A stretch of DNA of 17,868 bases. Source: Chlamydia trachomatis. Its GTDB lineage: Bacteria > Chlamydiota > Chlamydiia > Chlamydiales > 2-12-FULL-49-11. This document shows, in pieces, positions 7,392-15,113 of this stretch; the first letter of the stretch is position 1; each line of letters opens with the position of its first letter. The stretch is taken from positions 1 to 17,868 of the forward strand of contig CAMCSI010000005.1 in assembly GCA_945877885.1 (NCBI GenBank). Reading direction: 5' to 3'. Below the pieces are notes generated by a model that searched no databases, was not told the DNA's origin, and saw only the letters and a program-made list of their open reading frames with translations. A program made the translations under genes and the position numbers.

Positions 7392-7989
7392 AGATATTAT
7401 TCTTGGTAGCTCATCTCCTAGAAGGCGCGAAATCATGGCCTTATTTGATTTTCAATATTCCCTTGATTCGGCAGATATCGATGAATCAGATATTTCAACC
7501 GATCTCTCCCCTCAAGAGTACACAGCAACCCTTGCCATGAGAAAGGGAAAGAAATTAAAGCAAAGACACCCAAACTGCATTATTATCACCGCAGATACCA
7601 TCGTTTACCATGATGGAAAATATCTTTGTAAGCCAAAAAACACTAAGGAAGCTTTTTCCATGCTAAAAAGTCTTTCCGGCACCACCCACATCGTAGGAAG
7701 CGCCATTTGCCTAACCGTAGGCGATCAGGTTTTTATCGAATATGAAAAGACCGAGGTGACCTTAAGAAAGCTCTCCGATGAGCAGATAAATACCTATATT
7801 GCCACCTTTTCTCCAATAGATAAGGCAGGAGCTTACGGTATTCAAGATGCAGGTGGTATTTTAGTAGAAAAAATTAATGGTAATTTTCACAATGTAGTTG
7901 GCTTTGACATCAAACTGCTTGAAAAACTTTTTACACATATTGGTATTGATTTGTGGAAACATCTAAAAAAGAAAGTCTTAGCTTTTTGA
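7384..7989 (+). CDS. maf: Maf-family nucleoside triphosphate pyrophosphatase
   Basis: Maf proteins hydrolyse non-canonical or excess nucleoside triphosphates to monophosphate and pyrophosphate and are linked to septum inhibition. Motifs seen: ILGSSSPRRREIM (6-18, phosphate-binding start), ITADTIVYHDGKYLCKPKN (68-86, including the conserved Asp71), EKTEVTLRKLSD, and DKAGAYGIQDAGG with GNFHNVVGFDI near the C-terminus. The start is placed at 7384: the product then begins MSKDIILGSSS, as in the family, and AAAAAGG lies directly upstream. The frame is open further 5', but that part overlaps the Cys-rich gene in another frame. The 201-residue length is typical. DKAGAYGIQ suggests the dTTP/UTP-type (YhdE-like) branch. 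The 3' end overlaps the converging minus-strand gene by 12 nt. Confidence 0.93.
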   Translation: MSKDIILGSSSPRRREIMALFDFQYSLDSADIDESDISTDLSPQEYTATLAMRKGKKLKQRHPNCIIITADTIVYHDGKYLCKPKNTKEAFSMLKSLSGTTHIVGSAICLTVGDQVFIEYEKTEVTLRKLSDEQINTYIATFSPIDKAGAYGIQDAGGILVEKINGNFHNVVGFDIKLLEKLFTHIGIDLWKHLKKKVLAF

Positions 7990-9138
7990 TAGCTGCTTTT
8001 TTTGAAGTCTTTTAGATCTAAGCTCTATATTTCGTGCCTCATCTCTTGCTTTAGTTTTTTCTAATCTAATCCTCTTATCATTTTTCTGAGCGAGTTTAAA
8101 CTTTGCAATCACAAGCGATGTTGCTAACTTTTCTTTTTTCAGTGCAGCTTGATAAAGCTCCCCTTCTAACGTATAACTCTCTTTTTCTTTTAACTCTAAC
8201 GTTTTTTCTAATTCTTTTCGTCTTGATTCAACCATATGGGTCTTTAACTTTGCAAAAGCAACCCTTTTATCCTCTGCCCCTTGTGCCTTTTTAAAGGCAG
8301 TTACTATGCTATCTATCTTCAATCTTTTTTCTTTAACGATTTCTTTTTCTTTTTTAACCTTAGTTCTTGTGAGCATTCCTCTGATGAGGGATTGTATCTT
8401 TACAATAGATAATTTCTGTACAAGAAAATTTTTCATAGCATTAAACGCTCTAACCACACTTTGAATAACTGCCGCAGATTTTACCGCACCTTTGAAATGA
8501 TTCTTAGCTAAACATCTTCGTGCTGTGCTCTGTATCTTAGTAGCAGAGAATTCTGCTGCGGCTTCTGCTTTTAATGCATTTAAATATCTTTCTTTTCTTC
8601 TTTCATCTTTTAACTCAGCTCTAGATTTTTTGAAAGTTGTAACAGGGTGAGATTGTTTCAAATCTTTTGCTGTTTCTTGTTTTTTCAAACGTAGTTTATT
8701 ATCCAGCTCGGCAATTTCCCCTTCTAATTTCTCTATCTCGCTATCTAAAAGATCATTGGAATTGATTTGCCCCTCTACCGAAGGATTTCTTGTCACTGAT
8801 AATTGTTGAGGAGGGCTTAAAGCTGTAAGTTCCCTTTTTTTATCTTCTATTCTTGGAGATTTGTTTTCTAAAGGAGGTAGCTCAGGTGGACCTGGGGCAA
8901 TAGGCTTAACCAGTTCAATTACTCTTTGAGGCAATTTTTTTAATTTATCCTTGGTTAATTGAAGCTGTATTAACAATACAATCTGCCACACCGCTAAGGT
9001 ACATATTATTCCAATAGTCAATGTCATAGGGCTTTTAAGCCTTTTTTGTATTACATCAATCCTTCCAAGGAGTCTATTTCTCTCTTGTTCTACCGGCAAT
9101 TCTGCCTTCATTAGGGGTCTTTCTAGATTAATATCCAT
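7978..9138 (-). CDS. Membrane-anchored coiled-coil protein with three IQ motifs (candidate effector)
   Basis: I do not recognise this 386-residue protein as a bacterial family. It has one membrane segment (about 38-61, TIGIICTLAVWQIVLLIQL), a proline-rich stretch (79-95) and a coiled-coil region (about 130-190). Three IQ-type calmodulin-binding motifs follow, at 202-212 (KIQSTARRCLAK), 225-235 (VIQSVVRAFNAM) and 248-258 (KIQSLIRGMLTR). The third fits [FILV]Q-x3-[RK]G-x3-[RK] exactly; the spacing is 23 residues both times. The rest is a very basic, charged helix (260-386). AAAGGA lies 6 nt before the ATG, and an extended -10 promoter lies upstream. It sits in reverse orientation between core genes. 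Host-calmodulin binding is inference; a structural filament role is possible. Confidence 0.8.
   Translation of the reverse strand: MDINLERPLMKAELPVEQERNRLLGRIDVIQKRLKSPMTLTIGIICTLAVWQIVLLIQLQLTKDKLKKLPQRVIELVKPIAPGPPELPPLENKSPRIEDKKRELTALSPPQQLSVTRNPSVEGQINSNDLLDSEIEKLEGEIAELDNKLRLKKQETAKDLKQSHPVTTFKKSRAELKDERRKERYLNALKAEAAAEFSATKIQSTARRCLAKNHFKGAVKSAAVIQSVVRAFNAMKNFLVQKLSIVKIQSLIRGMLTRTKVKKEKEIVKEKRLKIDSIVTAFKKAQGAEDKRVAFAKLKTHMVESRRKELEKTLELKEKESYTLEGELYQAALKKEKLATSLVIAKFKLAQKNDKRIRLEKTKARDEARNIELRSKRLQKKQLSKS
8365..8535 (-). repeat. Three regularly spaced IQ motifs (protein-level repeat)
   Basis: The segment encodes IQ motifs starting at residues 202, 225 and 248 of the 386-residue protein. 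Each start is separated by exactly 23 residues, the spacing typical of adjacent IQ motifs in myosin lever arms. Motif 3 is a full consensus; motif 1 has Arg in the Gly position; motif 2 lacks the Gly and the last basic residue. Confidence 0.75.
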
Positions 9139-9334
9139 TTTACATCCTTTTTCATAATTAAATATTAATTATAACATATTTTAAATTAAAAAGTAAGTAA
9201 TTATTTTAAATTTAACCCTTTAATAATAAGTGACTTATATAAATATCTAATATTATTCCTCTTTATGAGGTTAACTATTGAGGGAATTTCAAAGACATGA
9301 TACGGTAGGTTATTAAGTTATGGAGAGACCCTAT
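9139..9334. other. AT-rich divergent intergenic region
   Basis: The 196-bp gap between the divergent genes at 9138 (minus) and 9335 (plus) is very AT-rich. It holds the minus-strand extended -10 promoter at 9168-9196. For the plus strand I see several TA-rich hexamers (for example TATTAT at 9251-9256) but no convincing -35/-10 pair. No RNA gene or hairpin is evident. Confidence 0.5.
9168..9196 (-). promoter_or_regulatory. Extended -10 promoter for the 386-aa IQ protein gene
   Basis: Read on the minus strand, TGTTATAAT (hexamer at 9168-9173) is an extended -10 element. TTACTT (9191-9196), 17 nt further upstream, is a weak -35. Transcription would start near 9161 and leave a short leader with the AAAGGA ribosome site before the ATG at 9138. 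Confidence 0.5.
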
Positions 9335-11110
9335 ATGAGGCTTTTGTTACTATTAACAGCTACATCTTCCCTTGTGCATGCTGAATTTTTGATTCCAGAG
9401 TCTCCCGAGCAGCAAAAAAAGACAAAGGCAATAGAACTTTTAGAGATCAACAAATATACAGGTAGAATTGGGAGTGAGGAAGATAGTTTTGAAATGCTTC
9501 GTACCCAGATTCTTTACTTTTTTTCCAAAGGTGAGCAGATAAAAGGCTTTAAGAAATACCTAGAATATTATGAAAAAGTAAAGGATCATGACTACAAGCT
9601 TCTTCGTGAAATGTGTTTAATGATCATTGAAGACGGGATTGCAAAAGGGACCGAAGAAGATGCCCTGCTCTCTTTAATAGCCATAGAGGTGGCAAGTGAA
9701 CACTGCTTTTCCCATCATTTCGGTAAGCTTATGCAAAGTAGGTTTTTTCCAGTTCAAGCAAAGACCTTATCTTTGTTAAAAAATATTGAAACAGAGCAGT
9801 CTGAAATGATCATTAAAGCCTGTCTTTCTTCTGATTTCATCATGCTAAGACTAGAGGCTCTTTCGATTCTTGTACAAAAGCATAATGAAACAGCTCTAGG
9901 TCAGGTGGAGGCTTTAATGAACATGGTTCCTAAACACTACCATCCCATGTTTGTTGATTTCTATGCCCTTGCTGGCACAAAATATGCTTTATCCATTATG
10001 AAACAAATGATAAGTGATAAAGATTTAAATCTAAATCTTGCCACAATTCTTGCAGCACGTAACTATCATCTAGAAGAGTTAATTCCAAATTTAAGGCATT
10101 CTTTAACTCACACAAGCCCTATTATTCAAGAGGCGTCGGCAACATCACTTGGCAGTTTCCATGATTCCTACAGCATCTCAAAGCTTGAAGCGCTTGCTAA
10201 ATCCCCTCATGAAGAGACAAAGCTTGCTGCACTTTTTGCCTTGTATACGATGGGACAAAAGGATCTGCAGGAGGAAATTCTCAATCTTGCAAAAAAAGAT
10301 AATCTGTTTGCCATATCCCTACTTTCTAGAGTGGAAAAATCAGAAAAACCGTTGCACGAAATCTATTATAGTGATGATAATAATCTACGAATAAATAGCG
10401 CTATTTCTCTTTTAGATCAAAAAGATCCCCTATGCGCCCCCGTAATAAAGGATTTAATTACTTTAGATACAGATGTTTACTATTTAGACGTGGTCTACTC
10501 TCCAGGAAGATCATTTACCGCGTTAAAAATGTCCCCTCTATCGACCCTTGAACATGCTCAAATGCTCCCCTCTATGCAGGGAAGAACAATGATGATCCAA
10601 AATCAGCTTCTTGCTAAGTGTATTGATCTGCCAAGAAATACCTTTATGTCTATCATTGAAGATATTTTTTCTAAAAAACGGAATAATCTTATCCCAACAG
10701 CTATTGCGTTACTTGAAAATTTTGATGATGATGAATCAAAAGCCTATTTAATAGAAAAATCAAAATCATTAGGTGCCCCTTTTATTCGAACAGCCTGTCA
10801 TCTATCCCTTTGGAAAAGTACACATAATGAAACGCACAAAGAGGCAGTCACTGCCTGGTTAAAAGAATTTGGTAAACATGAAATGGTCAGCATTGCTCAA
10901 AAAACTACAAAAAAAGAGGATAAAAAACCTTCCATTACAGGGTATGAATTAACCTTAGAAGAAAAAAGTCATTTGCTCATTCAATCCTTTTTAAACATCT
11001 CTGGAGCGAGGGAAAAATCAGGCCTAGACTGTATTTTAGATGCTATGATCAGTGGTCATGAAAAAAATCGCATCCCACTTGCAGGAGTTCTTTTGAAAAC
11101 AATTCAATGA
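9335..11110 (+). CDS. Exported HEAT-repeat-like protein
   Basis: The protein begins MRLLLLLTATSSLVHA|EF, a signal peptide with an A-x-A-like cleavage site, so it is exported to the periplasm or outer membrane. The body is alpha-helical with HEAT-like repeats, for example ATSLGSFHDSYSISKLEAL followed by HEETKLAALFALYTMGQ. The start is placed at 9335 because GGAGAG (9322-9327) lies 7 nt before it. The in-frame ATG at 9320 would overlap that site, would put charged residues before the signal peptide, and has no ribosome site of its own. It directly precedes the LptD-like gene, and a similar neighbour pair occurs after maf in Chlamydia as I recall. A scaffold role in outer-membrane biogenesis is inference. 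Confidence 0.75.
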   Translation: MRLLLLLTATSSLVHAEFLIPESPEQQKKTKAIELLEINKYTGRIGSEEDSFEMLRTQILYFFSKGEQIKGFKKYLEYYEKVKDHDYKLLREMCLMIIEDGIAKGTEEDALLSLIAIEVASEHCFSHHFGKLMQSRFFPVQAKTLSLLKNIETEQSEMIIKACLSSDFIMLRLEALSILVQKHNETALGQVEALMNMVPKHYHPMFVDFYALAGTKYALSIMKQMISDKDLNLNLATILAARNYHLEELIPNLRHSLTHTSPIIQEASATSLGSFHDSYSISKLEALAKSPHEETKLAALFALYTMGQKDLQEEILNLAKKDNLFAISLLSRVEKSEKPLHEIYYSDDNNLRINSAISLLDQKDPLCAPVIKDLITLDTDVYYLDVVYSPGRSFTALKMSPLSTLEHAQMLPSMQGRTMMIQNQLLAKCIDLPRNTFMSIIEDIFSKKRNNLIPTAIALLENFDDDESKAYLIEKSKSLGAPFIRTACHLSLWKSTHNETHKEAVTAWLKEFGKHEMVSIAQKTTKKEDKKPSITGYELTLEEKSHLLIQSFLNISGAREKSGLDCILDAMISGHEKNRIPLAGVLLKTIQ

Positions 11111-11121
11111 TTGTGTATAAT
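11093..11121 (+). promoter_or_regulatory. Strong sigma70-type promoter before the LptD-like gene
   Basis: TTGAAA (11093-11098), a 17-nt spacer and a consensus TATAAT (11116-11121) overlap the end of the HEAT-like gene. The predicted transcription start (about 11128-11130) falls on the ATG at 11129, giving a leaderless transcript from this promoter. Read-through from upstream would also cover the gene. Confidence 0.55.
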
Positions 11122-11128
11122 TTCCCCT

Positions 11129-13297
11129 ATGAGAAATTTTATCCCTTCATTATTGTTCTTTTGCCATGCCTACTGCGGCCTAGATGAAATAAACCTACAG
11201 TTAAATAAGCCAATTTTTGTTGAAAGTGGTGCAAAATGCGAATCTGGCGGCGTGATTAAAACCGATGAAATCACCATCTATGCAAAGAATTTTGAGTATA
11301 CCGATGAAGGTGGCGAGCATAAAGTGCTTGCTGAAGGCAATTTGTTAATAAAATTTGGAAGGTATATCATTGTGGGAGATAGCATCTCTTATGATTTTAC
11401 TGAAAAACGTGGGTTGATTATTAATGGTGTGGGTACTGTTGGAAATATTATTTCCGGTGGTAAAAAAATATTTATTTTCGAAGATGGCTCTTTGGAAATT
11501 GAGGAAGCTTTTGCCTCAGCTTCCCCTCTTATTAATCCATTTTTTGAAATAACTTCTCCTAAAATCACCATCAACAGCAAAACAAAAGCTACAGCTAAGA
11601 CAATGGTTGGTAAAGTTAATGGTGTTCCGATTATATGGTTACCCTCCTTTGGTATGACCCTTGATCCAAAATACAAGTCAAAACCACCTCTTATCTACAC
11701 AATGCGTATAGAAAATGGCCAGGTTCCTATATTCATTGGAAGGTACAAGATGTATGACAATGATTTACTGCAAATGTATGGAAGGCTCGAATACAGGGTT
11801 CTTTTCCTGGATAAAAAAGTTCCTAACCCTCAATGGTTTGATGGTTTAGGTGGTGCTTTAGACCTTGACTACAAATCGAAGGATTCTCGAATAAATTTTG
11901 AGACAAGAAACTTTGTGACTTATAACATTTGGCCTTTGAACAAAGATCCGAACCGAGTAGCTTTAAGATATCGTCTCCAAGGTAGATATAAAGGAGTCTC
12001 TCTTGGAAAAGATGTGGAAACACTTGTGCAGTGGGATAAACTATCTGATCGTTTCATGAGAAATGATTTTAAAACTAATATTTTTGATATTAACACGTTA
12101 GAAAGTACTGAAGCATACATTAAATATCACCCAGATCAAGCTTACATTACTCTTTATGGAAGACCTCGCATAAATGATTATCAAGGATTTAAGCAAGAAT
12201 TACCATCACTTACTGTAGCTAATAGACCAACTGAGCTTTTAAATTCTAAAATTTATCTAGAACAAACTTATAGTGCCTCTTATTTAAATTACGTCTATGC
12301 AAGAGAGTTGCAAGGCATTATTCCTAATTTTGAGTCAGGACGTATTGCTACCCTATTAAACCTTTACAGACCATTTGGATATGGCCCATTTAATATTACC
12401 CCAAGGGTGGGTTTTGACGGGATCATCTATTCCAATGATGTTACAGGTTCTCCAAGATGGCTTGCTGTATGTAACTATGGAGGGGATGCAAATTTTGAAC
12501 TTGAAGGTGATTATAAACACCTATCTCATTTTATAAAGCCTTTCGTTAAATATAATGGTATTTCGAAGCCAAACACTCCAATCCTTTACCCAGGCGCCTA
12601 TAAAAATATTGGTCAATATGTGTTTAGTATCAACGATGGTTATGCAGAGTTAAATCAGCTGATTGTCGGTTTAAATAACGACATTTATCTAACACAATTT
12701 CCTATAGATTTACCTAATTTTGCTATCAATATTCGTGCGATGAAGTTTTTTGGTACTAAAAGTTTCTCAGATCCACTTTCAAAAGGGGATATTGAATTTG
12801 TCATGAACTATCCAAAGGTTGAGTTTGGAGCAAAACTTGGATGGAATTTTCAAATGAACTCCTACGACTATTTTAACGCAAATATAGGCTGGACGATCAA
12901 TGACTACTTCGCCGTTTCCACAGCTTATAGACAAAGAAGCCAATACTATTGGAGGAAAGATAATCAGGATAATTTTATCTTAGATTCCTTTAGAACAATC
13001 GATGATTTAGTAGAAACCCCTCTTTCAGACCCTCGTCTTTGTTTTGTGAATAAATTACAAGTACAAATTGCTCCTCTATGGACTTTTCAAGTCGAAAATA
13101 ACGTAGGTAAGCATATGCCAATAATAACTAGTCTGGGTCAAGTATATAATAATGATCTTAATAATGCAGGTTATTATATACAAACAAACCTTACGTTATC
13201 AATGCTTTTGTACAACAGCTATAGATTTAAAGTGGGTTATCTTGTGTCAAACTCTAAAAAGGATAATGCAATAAACTTTAGTTTCGACCTGCTATAA
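11129..13297 (+). CDS. lptD: LptD/OstA-like outer-membrane LPS assembly protein
   Basis: LptD forms the outer-membrane channel that inserts lipopolysaccharide. Seen here: an N-terminal signal sequence (MRNFIPSLLFFCHAYCG); an OstA/LptA-like jellyroll region (about residues 45-165) with DEITIYAKNFEYT, HKVLAEGNLLIKFG and IIVGDSISYDFTEKRGLIING; the linker VGKVNGVPIIWLPSFGM, which parallels the family's PVFYLPYF block; then about 500 residues of alternating beta strands rich in Tyr, Asn and Phe, ending FSFDLL, as expected for a barrel. The total of 722 residues is normal. The Cys residues of the E. coli disulfide pattern are not obvious. The ATG at 11129 is preferred over a TTG at 11111, which is inside the -10 region. 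There is no Shine-Dalgarno. Confidence 0.72.
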   Translation: MRNFIPSLLFFCHAYCGLDEINLQLNKPIFVESGAKCESGGVIKTDEITIYAKNFEYTDEGGEHKVLAEGNLLIKFGRYIIVGDSISYDFTEKRGLIINGVGTVGNIISGGKKIFIFEDGSLEIEEAFASASPLINPFFEITSPKITINSKTKATAKTMVGKVNGVPIIWLPSFGMTLDPKYKSKPPLIYTMRIENGQVPIFIGRYKMYDNDLLQMYGRLEYRVLFLDKKVPNPQWFDGLGGALDLDYKSKDSRINFETRNFVTYNIWPLNKDPNRVALRYRLQGRYKGVSLGKDVETLVQWDKLSDRFMRNDFKTNIFDINTLESTEAYIKYHPDQAYITLYGRPRINDYQGFKQELPSLTVANRPTELLNSKIYLEQTYSASYLNYVYARELQGIIPNFESGRIATLLNLYRPFGYGPFNITPRVGFDGIIYSNDVTGSPRWLAVCNYGGDANFELEGDYKHLSHFIKPFVKYNGISKPNTPILYPGAYKNIGQYVFSINDGYAELNQLIVGLNNDIYLTQFPIDLPNFAINIRAMKFFGTKSFSDPLSKGDIEFVMNYPKVEFGAKLGWNFQMNSYDYFNANIGWTINDYFAVSTAYRQRSQYYWRKDNQDNFILDSFRTIDDLVETPLSDPRLCFVNKLQVQIAPLWTFQVENNVGKHMPIITSLGQVYNNDLNNAGYYIQTNLTLSMLLYNSYRFKVGYLVSNSKKDNAINFSFDLL

Positions 13298-13318
13298 TAG
13301 CACCTCCTCAAAGGACAT

Positions 13319-13480
13319 TAAACACAAAGGCACAAAGGAACACGAGTATGCATAATATCCAATGTCCTCCTGTAACTTACATCCTTACATCCTTTTATCC
13401 ATGTTAATAAGAGTAGAAACCACTTTAAATTGTTAGGGTCATTAAAGAATTTTTGTATTTCTTTGTGATCTTTGTGTTCT
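13319..13480. repeat. MITE-like inverted repeat element in a convergent gap
   Basis: The arms AACACAAAGGCACAAAGGAA (from 13321) and the reverse complement of 13457-13480 (AACACAAAGATCACAAAGAA) match at nearly every position, with a short indel, across about 110 bp of AT-rich interior. A smaller inverted pair, AGGACATT (13312-13319) and AATGTCCT (13361-13368), overlaps the left arm. Direct CACAAAG units also repeat within each arm. It lies between the converging LptD-like and 445-aa genes and has no convincing ORF. Such CACAAAG-rich elements are scattered in many bacterial genomes. Confidence 0.5.
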
Positions 13481-13483
13481 CTA

Positions 13484-13498
13484 GCAAGCTTTGCTTGC
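13484..13498. terminator. Small perfect hairpin, possible bidirectional terminator
   Basis: GCAAGC-TTT-GCTTGC forms a 6-bp stem with a 3-nt loop in the gap between converging genes. There is no T-run directly after it on either strand, so intrinsic termination would be weak. It may instead be part of the neighbouring repeat element. Confidence 0.25.
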
Positions 13499-13546
13499 GG
13501 GTGGTAATATATATATATTAAATTCACCTTGCATAAGATGAATTAA

Positions 13547-14884
13547 TCACGGAACAGTTCTATTATTAGCCTCATCAATCAATTTTTGTCTTTGAGCATC
13601 TCTTTTTGCTTTATGCATAGCTTTTAACTCTTCGTACCGCTCGGTAACATCAACATGGGTTTTTGTAACAAAATCTTCTGCTTCTTTGAGCTTTTTTTCG
13701 CTCTCATCTTTATAGTTAACAGCAAGACCTAAAGTAATGGAAGAATTTTCAATATCACTTTTACGGTTAAGACAGATTACATGTCTGTATAAAGCCACAA
13801 TTCCTAGAGTACAAAATGATAAAAGGAAATGAAAAAATGTCTTTTGTATAGCTTTTAGCTGATTCAGTTCCTGGGCTGTTTTCTCTTTAATAGTATAAAC
13901 ACTTTCTACACCCTTTTTTGCACTTTCAAAAATGGTCAAACATCTATCTTGTTCAAGCTTTGCTTGCTCATGCACTTTTTTTGCATTCATCCAAGCGATA
14001 TCTTCTACACTTAAAACCTCATTTCTCCCCTGCTTATAGGTATTTGTGATCCAGGACTCCCTCACTCTTTTTCCTCTATGAATCGCTTGAAGAAAAGTTA
14101 ATCCCTTAATTCCCTTTTTCATATTATCAGAATTTGAGTGCTGCATTCGATTGATAAGCACCCTTAATTTTGCAGCTGAATCACTTACCTCATAACGAGC
14201 ACTCTTTTCTGATACAACCTTACCTTCTTCATTCCTACGTTTCTTTACAGTAAGAGTTCTTTTCTTAAGCGCCTCGCTAGCTCTTTCCCTCACATCTTCC
14301 ATAAAGCGCCATTGAGCCGTGATTTTTTCTTTTGTAATAAGGTAAGCTCTGGATAAAATCTTATTCTTAGCCGCTCCTGCATCTACCCCCCAATAAGCAT
14401 TATTCAGATCTTCTATTGTTAATAGCGGATCCTCAACTGCCGATAAATATGCCTCTAAAGGTTTATGCAAACCATAAAAGGCGAGCAAATCTTCCGTAGA
14501 CCTAGTTTTTGAAGGGTAATCATCAAACGATTTCGAAGAAGATTCTGAATTATTTATCCATTCCTTTGCAAGAGATCTAATCTTTTGATCCAAATACATA
14601 AAAATAATTATAGAAACACTTTCTTGTGGATTGATTAAGGAGGGTAGCTTAATAACCGAAGGGTATCTTAAACACTTTTCCCTGCATGCATTTATTACCC
14701 TCTGACTCACCCCCGCTGCAATTGCAGGCAACCCCTTCTCTGATGATTCTAATTTATTATAAAGCTCATATGCCCTTGGTCCTGAAGAAAATCCAACATC
14801 ACCACTTGAAATAAAAAGCAGCTCTGCAAAGTCTTTCATTTCTGATTCACTAGCTAAACATGAGGAAGTTTTAAAAGAATCCAT
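13547..14884 (-). CDS. Unrecognised helical protein with one consensus IQ motif (candidate effector)
   Basis: I do not recognise this 445-residue protein. With numbering from MDSFKTSSCLASESEM, it has a Ser-rich N-terminus, a helical middle, and an exact IQ consensus LQAIHRGKRVR (265-275, nt 14060-14092). One hydrophobic segment follows (about 350-372, FFHFLLSFCTLGIVALYRHV), then a charged coiled-coil-like tail. The start at 14884 is chosen because AGGGGGG lies 4 nt upstream. An in-frame ATG at 14929 (17 codons minus two earlier, GAG 8 nt upstream) and a TTG at 14935 are alternatives, and both lie downstream of the promoter. It is a single-gene unit. Single-motif IQ matches can occur by chance, but its neighbourhood raises the interest. 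Confidence 0.78.
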   Translation of the reverse strand: MDSFKTSSCLASESEMKDFAELLFISSGDVGFSSGPRAYELYNKLESSEKGLPAIAAGVSQRVINACREKCLRYPSVIKLPSLINPQESVSIIIFMYLDQKIRSLAKEWINNSESSSKSFDDYPSKTRSTEDLLAFYGLHKPLEAYLSAVEDPLLTIEDLNNAYWGVDAGAAKNKILSRAYLITKEKITAQWRFMEDVRERASEALKKRTLTVKKRRNEEGKVVSEKSARYEVSDSAAKLRVLINRMQHSNSDNMKKGIKGLTFLQAIHRGKRVRESWITNTYKQGRNEVLSVEDIAWMNAKKVHEQAKLEQDRCLTIFESAKKGVESVYTIKEKTAQELNQLKAIQKTFFHFLLSFCTLGIVALYRHVICLNRKSDIENSSITLGLAVNYKDESEKKLKEAEDFVTKTHVDVTERYEELKAMHKAKRDAQRQKLIDEANNRTVP

Positions 14885-14963
14885 TACACCCCCCTGCCTT
14901 AAATAATTTCTTTGATCCGTAGTTATCATAGACAAATCTCTATTAATGATTTAATTTGCTTTT

Positions 14964-14991
14964 AGTATACCATCCCTTGGCTTTCTTTCAA
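14964..14991 (-). promoter_or_regulatory. Promoter for the 445-aa IQ-motif gene
   Basis: On the minus strand, TTGAAA (14986-14991), a 16-nt spacer and TATACT (14964-14969) preceded by TGG form a strong sigma70-type promoter with an extended -10. Transcription should begin near 14957, upstream of all candidate start codons. Confidence 0.6.
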
Positions 14992-15025
14992 AACAATTTA
15001 CCTTTAATGAAAAATTAATTAACAT

Positions 15026-15060
15026 AAAAAAGCCCACCTGCCGCGGCAAGTGGGCTTTTT
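15026..15060 (-). terminator. Rho-independent terminator of the large Ala/Gly-rich gene
   Basis: AAAAAAGCCCAC pairs with GTGGGCTTTTT around the inner palindrome TGCCGCGGCA, giving a long GC-rich stem with a U-run on the minus strand. It starts about 54 nt after the stop codon of the minus-strand gene ending at 15114. Its symmetry would let it also stop plus-strand transcription. Confidence 0.88.
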
Positions 15061-15113
15061 CAACCTCTTAACTCATAACACTCTCTTACTTTCCAGTACG
15101 CTAAAGGAGCCTA

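Noticed and set aside
13318..13527. Minus-strand 69-codon ORF in the gap between the LptD-like and 445-aa genes
   Set aside because: It spans the inverted-repeat element, its HKDHKE-like text comes from the CACAAAG-type repeats, it has no ribosome site, and it matches no family I know.
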